DNA of 64,000 nt, from positions 310,001-374,000 of the forward strand of contig JACQXA010000004.1 in the NCBI GenBank assembly GCA_016208975.1, read 5' to 3'. This document shows positions 34,257 to 41,166 of the stretch, piece by piece. The DNA is from Nitrospinota bacterium (GTDB taxonomy: Bacteria; Nitrospinota_A; UBA7883; JACRLM01). The notes beneath the pieces are model-generated. The model did not search any database. It was not told the DNA's origin and saw only the letters and a program-made list of their open reading frames with translations. The first letter of the stretch is position 1. Each line of letters starts with the position of its first letter. Both the position numbers and the translations under genes were made by a program.

Positions 34257-36086
34257 GTGAAGTTCACCTGGAGCGTGGGTAGGATCGTCCTTACCCCGGA
34301 ATTCATTAAAACCTACTCCCTCATGGCCTTTGCCGTAATCTTGATAAGCCTTTTCACCCTTAGCGCCGCCGTTTACTCTTACGAAACCGAGATTACAGAC
34401 CGGGCGCAGGCGGGGCACGACGGGATGGCCCACCGTCTCACAAAGGAAATGTCGCTTTACTTCGAGGAGGCCGCGTTCCAGCTTCAACTTGTGGCCGACA
34501 ATATGGATATCCTCAGCGTCACCCCCGAAACGGCCAAGCTGGCGCTGGACGCCACCAACGCCGACGCTTTCGATTTCCTGGACATATACCTGTACGACAC
34601 TCAAAAGAACGTGATCACCTCCACCGCGGTGGAGGGCCTTATGGAAACCACGTTAACCGATGACGATAAACTCCTGTTTTTCCCCGTTGTGGAAGATGTT
34701 ACCTTTTCCAAAGTAAAGTTCACCAAAAACAAGGTGCCATACGTTTCCATAGCCGTCCCTTTTTATGACAGGGGCTTGGTGGTGGGTATGCTAATCGGCC
34801 ATTTGAACCTTAAAAGGCTTTGGTGGTGGATAGACGAGGTGAACACCGGCAGGGTTATGCGTCTCACCATTATTCAGCCGAAAACCGGCGTGATAGTGGC
34901 GGACCAGGCCAAAAAGAAGGTAAGCACCACTTACCGCCACTGGCCCCCCAGGGGCAAGTTAAGCAAGGCAAACGCATGGCCCGGAATAATAGTCCACGAC
35001 GGGAGCGGGTTGAAATACCTTACGTACAACAGGACCTTCGGGTTTCCCCTGGTTCTGGCGATAACTACCGATTTAACCGTTTATGAAGCCAACATAGCCT
35101 CCATGCGGATGAACACCGCGGGCATCTGCTTTCTGGCGCTGTTATTATGCCTGCTCGTTACGCTCCGCGTTACCTACAAGCTCATGCGCAACCAGTTGAT
35201 CATGGAAGACGCCATGAGCATGTACGAAAAACACCAGCTGGAGGCGGACGACCCGTCGCTGGAAAAAGCAGGAGGGCTGGTTAAATCTTTCGGCTCCATG
35301 ATCCAGAACGTGGACAAGGAGCGCAGGCAGGAAATTATCCAGGAAAGCCTTTCCAACGTTGGCAGGATGACCTCCATTTTGGCGCACGACCTGCGCCATG
35401 GCCTGCACGTTATACTGAACGTGGTTTACATGATGGACCAGCTGGACGATTCCCTGAAGGGGATAATAGTAAAAACCGTGCACGACCTTACCACCAAAAC
35501 CTCGGACATGATGGACTTCATCCGCGCCAACAAGGTGGATCCGCGCCCAACTTCAGTAGGCTCCGTGGCGCTCCAGGCCATGGAAACCGTGAAATACAGC
35601 GAACGCGCAAAGGACAGGGACATTTCAATTACGGAAGACGGCAACAGCAAAGTTACAATTGTGCTGGACAGGCAAAGGATGATAGCCGCCCTGGCCAACC
35701 TTATGCGCAACTCTGTGGAGGCTGGCGCCAAAAAGGTAACCCTTTCCACAAAACGGATAGGGGATAATATAGAGTTTATAGTGGTGGACGATGGGCCGGG
35801 CATACCGTTGGAGTTGCGGGAAAAGGTTTGGTTGCCGTTTTTCAGCACCAAGTCCAAAGGGTTCGGCATAGGCCTGGCGCTGGTGGAAACCGTGGCCCGC
35901 GCCCACGGCGGCGAGGCGTATATAGAAACAACCGGGGAAAAGGGTACGGACATAAGGATGTTAATGCCCCTGGTTCCGCCTAAATACCATGGCGCGCTTT
36001 ACGAGGTGGACGAGCTTGGCGGCCTTTCCGACGAGGCCAGGCTGATGGTGGAATCTGTGGACACCCGGGGAAAAAACATCCGCTGA
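34257..36086 (+). CDS. Membrane sensor histidine kinase
   Basis: A 609-residue orphan kinase. Membrane helices near residues 20-42 and 283-305 bracket a periplasmic sensor of about 240 residues with double-Cache character. A cytosolic linker leads to a DHp helix with its phosphoacceptor in I-L-A-H-D-L-R-H, and to a complete HATPase (N-L-M-R-N-S-V-E-A, D-D-G-P-G-I-P, G-F-G-I-G-L-A-L). The H-box is not the usual H-E-L-R, so it belongs to a less common HK group. It lies 33 bp before the peptide-binding lipoprotein gene, and the two may be cotranscribed, which suggests detection of a peptide or other solute. Confidence 0.85.
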   Translation: MKFTWSVGRIVLTPEFIKTYSLMAFAVILISLFTLSAAVYSYETEITDRAQAGHDGMAHRLTKEMSLYFEEAAFQLQLVADNMDILSVTPETAKLALDATNADAFDFLDIYLYDTQKNVITSTAVEGLMETTLTDDDKLLFFPVVEDVTFSKVKFTKNKVPYVSIAVPFYDRGLVVGMLIGHLNLKRLWWWIDEVNTGRVMRLTIIQPKTGVIVADQAKKKVSTTYRHWPPRGKLSKANAWPGIIVHDGSGLKYLTYNRTFGFPLVLAITTDLTVYEANIASMRMNTAGICFLALLLCLLVTLRVTYKLMRNQLIMEDAMSMYEKHQLEADDPSLEKAGGLVKSFGSMIQNVDKERRQEIIQESLSNVGRMTSILAHDLRHGLHVILNVVYMMDQLDDSLKGIIVKTVHDLTTKTSDMMDFIRANKVDPRPTSVGSVALQAMETVKYSERAKDRDISITEDGNSKVTIVLDRQRMIAALANLMRNSVEAGAKKVTLSTKRIGDNIEFIVVDDGPGIPLELREKVWLPFFSTKSKGFGIGLALVETVARAHGGEAYIETTGEKGTDIRMLMPLVPPKYHGALYEVDELGGLSDEARLMVESVDTRGKNIR

Positions 36087-36119
36087 TGAAATCTTGATTA
36101 GAGCGTTTTAGATATAGGC

Positions 36120-37733
36120 ATGGAAAAATTAAATAGCTTGTTTAACGCCATTCGGGGCCGTGTCGCCCGGCCATTTGCCGTTTCCACCGGCGCCATAAAG
36201 GCAAAGCTTGTTGCCTTGCTTATGCTTCTACCCCTGGCAACGGCAGGATGTATAGGAGAAACAGTCATCAAGTCAGTGATGAAGAACGATGAGCCGGACA
36301 CTTTCAGGGTGGGGTGGAACGTTGTTGGCCTGGAATTGACAATGCCAAATTTACTTAACCTCATGACAATGGATCAAATATTAAGCTACATGGTTAATTC
36401 TACCATTAAAGATCCTAATTATAAGTTTGATACCATTGTTGAACAATACAAAATGCTTGGTAATGGCAAAAAAATTATTATAAAGCTTAAGGATGACGCG
36501 GCTTTTCATGACCTTACGCCAGTAACCGCCTACAATGTGGCGCGCTCATTTGAATATGAGTCACAAATACAACCGACAAAACCGGAGTTCACTCTTGTTT
36601 TTAAAGCATTAAGCGACAAAGTTATTAGCGTGGAGTCAACCGATCCAATAAATTTATCTAATTTAAGGTTTCATATATTGAACCTGGATGGCTCAAAGCA
36701 AGTTGACATCAACAAATTCGACATTGTCGGCACGGGGCCGTATGAATTTTTATCTTTTGATAAAACAAAAAAAATACTAAGAATGAAAAAATTCCACCGG
36801 CAAACCCTTACTGATAGCATTGATGAGAAATACCTTGAATATTACTTATTTGATGATTATGAAAGCTCCCTGAACGCCTACCTGGAGGGTGTTGTAGATT
36901 ATTTGCTTCTATCCACATTGGAAGACTTGCCTTTTTTGCGGCAGAATCAGAACAATATTTTTGTTGATACCATGACTAATTATCCCACGCTATTGATATT
37001 CAACTCGCGCCATCCATTGTTTAAAGACCAGCGCGTGAGGAAGGCATTTAGCCATTATATTGATAGAAAGGCCCTGGCCAACAGCAAATTCGCCCTTAAT
37101 GGAGACGCCGTGCCCACTTTGGCGCCATTGCACATGTCCAGCCCTAGAACCGAGCCATTTATTGAAGATTACGACCCTGCCAGGGCGGAGCTTTTGTTAA
37201 GCCAGGCTGGCTTCACAAAAACGCCGCGTGGCTTTTGGCTGAAAAATGGCAAAATTTTGACTTTGGAAATATCATTCCCGGAACAGGATTCTTCCGGATT
37301 AAAAGCCATGCGGTTCCTTGCCAAGCATTTTGAGGCAAATGGAGTTAAGTGCAAATTACGGATGATTACCACAGGAAAATATGTCGATATCATTACCAGC
37401 AATGGTGATGATTGGCAGATAATGTATAAAATAATTATCGACAGAAACAATATATATTCTACAAACGATATTTATTCACCTAACAACGGCGAGAGTATTA
37501 TAAAATGGTTAGACGCCAAATCGCAAAACAAATTTGGAAGTCTTTATGATAATTACTTGCTAAATAGGGATGACGCCGCATTGAAGAGCGGGTTGCAAAA
37601 GTTGATTCTGGAAGAAGCCCCTTGCGCCGCCATGTTCTATACAAAAGATTTTGGGATATTAAGAAGTGATTTCCGGTATTGGGGCGAAAAGATTTCCAGG
37701 GATATTTACGGTCTATATTATCTGGACAGGTAA
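36120..37733 (+). CDS. Family 5 extracellular solute-binding lipoprotein (peptide/nickel type)
   Basis: A 537-residue protein with a long N-terminal basic segment, a hydrophobic helix and the lipobox L-A-T-A-G-C (Cys near residue 41). The body is a DppA/OppA-like fold with D-A-A-F-H-D near residue 123, then A-Y-N-V-A-R-S-F and R-V-R-K-A-F-S-H-Y-I-D-R. No permease or ATPase genes accompany it, so it is an orphan binding protein, perhaps a signalling partner of the kinase upstream. From about 36300 the gene is clearly more AT-rich than its surroundings and uses many A/T-ending codons, a sign of acquisition from elsewhere. Confidence 0.83.
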   Translation: MEKLNSLFNAIRGRVARPFAVSTGAIKAKLVALLMLLPLATAGCIGETVIKSVMKNDEPDTFRVGWNVVGLELTMPNLLNLMTMDQILSYMVNSTIKDPNYKFDTIVEQYKMLGNGKKIIIKLKDDAAFHDLTPVTAYNVARSFEYESQIQPTKPEFTLVFKALSDKVISVESTDPINLSNLRFHILNLDGSKQVDINKFDIVGTGPYEFLSFDKTKKILRMKKFHRQTLTDSIDEKYLEYYLFDDYESSLNAYLEGVVDYLLLSTLEDLPFLRQNQNNIFVDTMTNYPTLLIFNSRHPLFKDQRVRKAFSHYIDRKALANSKFALNGDAVPTLAPLHMSSPRTEPFIEDYDPARAELLLSQAGFTKTPRGFWLKNGKILTLEISFPEQDSSGLKAMRFLAKHFEANGVKCKLRMITTGKYVDIITSNGDDWQIMYKIIIDRNNIYSTNDIYSPNNGESIIKWLDAKSQNKFGSLYDNYLLNRDDAALKSGLQKLILEEAPCAAMFYTKDFGILRSDFRYWGEKISRDIYGLYYLDR

Positions 37734-37738
37734 TCTTA

Positions 37739-38312
37739 ATTGCTTCGCCAGGAACATTATATGCTTCGCCAGGGTCGCCTTATATTGCTTCGCCGGGGTC
37801 GCCTGACCCCGGTCTTCTTCAAGGAACCCGTGGTCGCCTTATAAGCGCTTCACCGGGGTCGCCTGACCCCGGTCTTCTTCAGGAACCCGTGGTCGCCTTA
37901 TAAGCGCTTCGCCGGGGTCGCCTGACCCCGGTCTTCTCCGCTCCGCTCAGGAACCCGTGGCCTGGCGACCACGGGGAAGCGGTGGAATAGGTCGCCCCCA
38001 TATGCTTCGCCGGGGTTGCCCCTATGCTTCACCGAGGTCGCCTGACCTCGGTTCCTACATCATCCGCTTTTCGCTTCACCGGGGTCGCCTGACCCCGGTC
38101 TTCTCCGCTCCGCTCAGGAAAACCCGTGGTCGGGCGACCACGGGGAAGCGATCACAAAACACCAACGGGGAAGCGCTCTAATGGTAACCACGGGGAAGCA
38201 GTGGAAAGGGGCCGCCCACATATCCGCTTCGCCGGGATCGCCCCCTATGCTTCACCGGGGTCGCCTGACCCCGGTCTTTTATCGCTTCACCGGGGTCGCC
38301 TGACCCCGGTTC
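37739..38312. repeat. REP palindrome array, left of the RAYT gene
   Basis: Seven complete REP units of the form GCTTC-[A/G]CCGNGGTC-GCCT-GACCNCGGT (the first at 37787-37813), two reverse-oriented units ending GGGGAAGC (near 37957 and 38125), and several half-units that stop after GGTCGCCT or GGTTGCCCCT. Stems differ in compensated pairs (GGGG/CCCC, GAGG/CCTC, GTGG/CCAC). Spacers such as CTTCTTCAAGGAA and CTCCGCTCCGCTCAGGAA recur between units. The last unit abuts the stop codon of the RAYT gene. Confidence 0.9.
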
Positions 38313-38834
38313 CTAGTCCCATGGTGTCCAGGGGCTCACCACCTCCACCGGTAACGGGCCGCTCTGTCCTAAATAATCCCGGGCGCTTGACCAGGCAAAG
38401 TTCTCCGGCCTGTCGCAAAGCCGCCACTTCTTCGCAAGAGGGTTATTATGTATATATTCCAGCTTTTGTTTTAAAAACTCCCACGATATTAGTTTTTTGG
38501 GAGAGTGGGTTTTTTGCCATATCTGGATTTTCCTGTCCCGCTTCTCCACCGTGAACCGGCTTAATAAAGGGTCATTGTCACGATTTAGGGTTTCGATTAT
38601 TTTCTTGGCTGTGTATTTATGGAAATCTCTTAGAAAATCCGCCAATACGTTACCTTCATTTATAGTTATTATCATGTGGATGTGGTTTGGCATGATTACA
38701 TAGCCGTTTATTTTAATTTTGCCTTGTTGCGCCCTGGTAGATAGCGATTCAAGTATTATCCCGGCCATTTCCTTGCGGTGGAAAAGATGCGCCCATTGGT
38801 TGATAGTGGAGGTGATGAAATAAGCTTGGCGCAT
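38313..38834 (-). CDS. REP-associated tyrosine transposase (RAYT, Y1-Tnp/IS200-like)
   Basis: A 173-residue HUH nuclease domain from the ATG at 38834 (M-R-Q-A-Y-F-I-T). The HUH motif is H51-I-H53 in M-P-N-H-I-H-M-I, and the candidate catalytic tyrosine is Tyr74 in F-H-K-Y-T-A-K-K. The frame is open another 47 codons upstream through REP sequence, which is not likely to be coding. Both flanks carry REP palindromes with a fixed GCTTC tag, the substrate type of RAYTs, which cut and move REPs. The gene looks intact, so the array may still be mobile. Confidence 0.88.
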   Translation of the reverse strand: MRQAYFITSTINQWAHLFHRKEMAGIILESLSTRAQQGKIKINGYVIMPNHIHMIITINEGNVLADFLRDFHKYTAKKIIETLNRDNDPLLSRFTVEKRDRKIQIWQKTHSPKKLISWEFLKQKLEYIHNNPLAKKWRLCDRPENFAWSSARDYLGQSGPLPVEVVSPWTPWD

Positions 38835-38861
38835 GAATCTATGATACGACAAATCAGGAAC

Positions 38862-39092
38862 CCGGGGTCGCCTTATATGCTTCACCGAGGTCGCCTGACC
38901 TCGGTCTTCTCCACTCCGCTCAGGAACCCGTGGTCGGGCGACCACGGGGAAGCGGGGGGAAGGGGCCGCCCCCATATGCGCTTCTATGCTTCAACCGAAG
39001 TCGCCTTAAATGCGCTTCACCGAGGTCGCCTGACCTCGGTCTTCTCCACTCCGCTCAGGAATCCGTGGTCGGGCGACCACGGGGAAGCAATC
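38862..39092. repeat. REP palindrome array, right of the RAYT gene
   Basis: Two complete CCGAGG-type units (around 38879 and 39018), each followed by CTTCTCCACTCCGCTCAGGAA and a reverse-oriented CCGTGG-type unit ending GGGGAAGC. This makes two tandem BIME-like blocks. An additional degenerate half-unit with an extra A (CTTCAACCGAAGTCGCC) lies between them. Confidence 0.88.
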
Positions 39093-39100
39093 GTAAAACA

Positions 39101-39154
39101 ACCACGGGGTAGCGATCAAACAACAAGCCACCGGGACGCCAAAGCGCCCCGGCG
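39101..39154. repeat. 54-bp 3' module, copy 1 (after peptide gene A)
   Basis: Near-identical (53 of 54 bases by eye) to 39477-39530. It contains the hairpin CCGGGACGC-CAAA-GCGCCCCGG. It lies 13 bp downstream of the stop codon of the GCC-core peptide gene at 39168-39260. On the peptide strand the hairpin is followed by TGGCTTGTTGTTTGAT, so it could act as a weak terminator or RNA end. Confidence 0.8.
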
Positions 39155-39167
39155 TACGATGAACAAA

Positions 39168-39260
39168 CTAGGCAATTCTGGCTACAGTCCCACCACAGCA
39201 ACCAGCGGGCTCAACGAAACCTCTAAGTTCCTTTTTCTTCGCGGCTTTGGTCTTTTTCAT
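39168..39260 (-). CDS. GCC-core peptide A (30 residues)
   Basis: ATG at 39260, 7 bp after AGGAG, to TAG at 39168. A very basic N-terminus (M-K-K-T-K-A-A-K-K-K) is followed by E-L-R-G-F-V-E-P-A and the 11-residue C-terminal core G-C-C-G-G-T-V-A-R-I-A. The same L-R-G-F-V-E-P segment occurs in peptide B and the same core pattern in peptides B and C, with synonymous codon differences at the Gly and Cys codons. This is selection at the protein level. It could be a ribosomally made, modified peptide precursor (leader plus core) or a metal/thiol-binding peptide. I do not recognise a family. Confidence 0.7.
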   Translation of the reverse strand: MKKTKAAKKKELRGFVEPAGCCGGTVARIA

Positions 39261-39307
39261 AATGTCTCTCCTGTATGATTGAACATTAGTCTTGGGGTTG
39301 TCCCCAT

Positions 39308-39470
39308 ATGCTTCACCGAGGTCGCCTGACCTCGGGCCTTCTTCATATGCTTCACCGGGGTGGCCCCATATTGCTTCACCGGGGTCGCCTGACCCCGGTC
39401 TTCTTCAAGGAACCCGTGGTCGGGCGACCACGGGGAAGCAATCGTAAAACACCAACGGGGAAGCGCTCTA
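39308..39470. repeat. REP palindromes between peptide genes A and C
   Basis: Two complete GCTTCACC-type units (at about 39310 and 39366), a truncated unit between them (CTTCACCGGGGTGGCCCC), and one reverse-oriented CCGTGG unit ending GGGGAAGC near 39440. The following stretch (AATCGTAAAACACCAACGGG onward) repeats sequence seen at 38150-38200. Confidence 0.85.
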
Positions 39471-39476
39471 ATGGTA

Positions 39477-39530
39477 ACCACGGGGTAGCTATCAAACAAC
39501 AAGCCACCGGGACGCCAAAGCGCCCCGGCG
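39477..39530. repeat. 54-bp 3' module, copy 2 (after peptide gene C)
   Basis: Second copy of the module at 39101-39154, differing at one visible base. It lies 10 bp downstream of the stop codon of the 53-residue GCC-core peptide gene. Its hairpin is CCGGGACGC-CAAA-GCGCCCCGG. Confidence 0.8.
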
Positions 39531-39540
39531 CTTGCAACAA

Positions 39541-39702
39541 CTAGACTACTTTCGTAACTGCGCCAGAACAACAGCCTATGGCTGAGGCCTTTGATGTGGC
39601 CCTTATTGTCTTTTTAGCGGCGGTTTTCTTTGCTGGTTTCTTGGACGCGGATTTCTTTGCGGTGGCGGATTTTTTGGACGCGGATTTCTTTTTTGTAGCC
39701 AT
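39541..39702 (-). CDS. GCC-core peptide C (53 residues)
   Basis: ATG at 39702, 6 bp after AAGGGG, to TAG at 39541. The first 31 residues are a Lys/Ala/Ser-rich, histone H1-like run made of repeats of K-K-S-A-S-K-K. Then comes a short linker (T-I-R-A-T-S-K-A-S-A-I) and the core G-C-C-S-G-A-V-T-K-V-V. The core aligns without gaps to those of peptides A and B, while the leader is unrelated in length. The opposite strand is also open here, but only because of the Lys-rich repeats. No modifying enzyme is adjacent. Confidence 0.7.
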   Translation of the reverse strand: MATKKKSASKKSATAKKSASKKPAKKTAAKKTIRATSKASAIGCCSGAVTKVV

Positions 39703-39835
39703 GAGAAGCCCCTTAAAGTTGGTATTAATAGACCAGAAGAACAGCCCACTCTTTTATATTCACTGAGGGGTTTCGCAACCCCGCAGTATTTGCCCTAACA
39801 CCAGGGTTATTAAAACCCAAGTGATTGATGGTAAT

Positions 39836-39940
39836 TTAGACCAGCTTCAAGGACGCACCACTACAGCACCCCAACGGCTCAACAAAACCCCTGAGCTGTT
39901 TCTTGTTGTTTATGCGGGCGCTGATTTTCTTGGTCTTCAT
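39836..39940 (-). CDS. GCC-core peptide B (34 residues)
   Basis: ATG at 39940, 12 bp after AAGGA, to TAA at 39836. A basic leader (M-K-T-K-K-I-S-A-R-I-N-N-K-K) is followed by Q-L-R-G-F-V-E-P-L and the core G-C-C-S-G-A-S-L-K-L-V. It is the most upstream of the three peptide genes, 133 bp before peptide C. It lacks the 54-bp 3' module. A hairpin (ACTG-GGGGTT / AACCCC-CAGT, 39762-39787) lies downstream. The spacing of its ribosome-binding site is long, so expression may be weaker. Confidence 0.68.
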   Translation of the reverse strand: MKTKKISARINNKKQLRGFVEPLGCCSGASLKLV

Positions 39941-40018
39941 GATTACATAGTTCCTTACAAAGTACGTTTACACTAATCACCGTGTTGGCCCTTGCCAGCC
40001 GGCGATATAAAAAACATT

Positions 40019-40380
40019 CACCAGTCCGTGGTCAGCGACCACGGGGAAGCAATCATAAAACGACCACGGGGAAGTGTTCAAAATGCGACCCGGTGGAAGC
40101 ATTTTAGATGCTTCGACAAGCTCAGCATGACACGTTATTGCCGCACCGCACTTTTCAGGCGGAGTCTGCCGAAGCCCTACCAAGAGCGCCGCAACCCACA
40201 TGGTTCGACAGGCTCAGCATGACACGTTAATGTCAGCCCGATCGCGCCGAGGGGCGCTTCGCCGAGATTCCCTGACCCCGCCCGGTCTTTTATCGCTTCG
40301 CCGTGGTCGCCCTTTTTGCTTCGCCGTGGTCGCCCTTTTTGCTTCGCCGTGGTCGCCTGACCTCGGTATATCCATCATTC
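40019..40380. repeat. Mixed repeats: REP units and a 26-bp direct repeat
   Basis: It contains a reverse REP (CCGTGGTCAGCGACCACGG-GGAAGC, near 40025) and a 26-bp motif, TTCGACA[A/G]GCTCAGCATGAC followed by ACGTTA, at 40112-40137 and 40204-40229. It ends with three consecutive half-REPs (GCTTCGCCGTGGTCGCC) at about 40299-40362. No gene is visible. Confidence 0.75.
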
Positions 40381-41166
40381 GCGGGCAACCTCAGGGGGTT
40401 GCCCCTACAATACGCACAGGGCTACCCGTGCAACTTTTCAACGGGGGATTTACCGCTTTGTTTTGCCCGGTTGCCTAATGGCGTTTTAAAACCCGCGCCG
40501 GGATTTAACAACACCAGCGCCAATTTAAAAACACCCGCGTAAGCTTAGGGCTTTCGCCCTTACGCCCGCCGCGCCGAAACAAAACAAAACAAACGCGATT
40601 GGATTAGGACGCAGTTAAACGGCTATGCTCCCCCAAAAACCGGCACCAGCGTGTTGCGCTGGTAACCAGCCTCTACGCCATTTATTACTTGACATTAATT
40701 TTTATCATTTTACCGGCAAGTAAATCAACAAATTTTTTATAGAAATTTTACATTATTTATACCAGTTACAATAATATATATGGCCATACCATTAATATTG
40801 TCAAAATATCCCTACAAATGGTATTCCCCAATAAAAGTGGTGGATTATATCCATCTAAACCTTGGCTAAACCAACGCCATGTTTTGTGAAACGAATATAG
40901 GCAAACGCCATAATGATGTAATGCAACATGGCAGTTATTTCCAGGAGCGGTGGTCGGGCGACCACGGGGAAGCAATCAAAAAAAACACCACGGGGAAGCA
41001 AATTTCAACTTTATCCTCCACGCCCGGCCCAGCGGGTTACCCCCTCCCGCCTCCGGCGGACTCCCCCTTGGCAAGGGGGAGAAAGTAATAGCGAGCCATC
41101 ACCCGCCACCAACACCCGCCATCAACACCGCGCCGCCATCGGGCCGTTTTGATGTAAAATGTTTTC
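40381..41166. other. Non-coding stretch before nfeD
   Basis: No convincing gene. A GC-neutral part (40381-40680) contains short inverted repeats, for example ACCAGCG/CGCTGGT near 40645. An AT-rich part (40680-40900) holds no ORF with a ribosome-binding site. A reverse REP follows at about 40949-40973. A GC-rich intergenic repeat-like segment (CTCCGGCGGACTCCCCCTTG) is near 41050. TAAAAT near 41155, just before the nfeD ATG, is a possible -10. Confidence 0.6.

Noticed and set aside
37739-39470. Possible CRISPR array
   Set aside because: Repeats are self-complementary, in both orientations and irregularly spaced, spacers recur, and no cas gene is present; a RAYT explains them.
39578-39766. 62-residue hydrophobic ORF on the plus strand
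   Set aside because: It is the antisense of the Lys-rich leader of peptide C; the opposite strand has a better ribosome-binding site and the shared GCC core.
40625-40723. 32-codon ORF containing A-C-C-A-G, superficially like a fourth GCC peptide
   Set aside because: The match comes from an inverted repeat ACCAGCG/CGCTGGT; there is no basic leader, no ribosome-binding site and the tail does not fit the core.
40766-40975. 69-residue ORF on the minus strand
   Set aside because: It starts inside a REP palindrome, has no ribosome-binding site and covers an AT-rich non-coding stretch.
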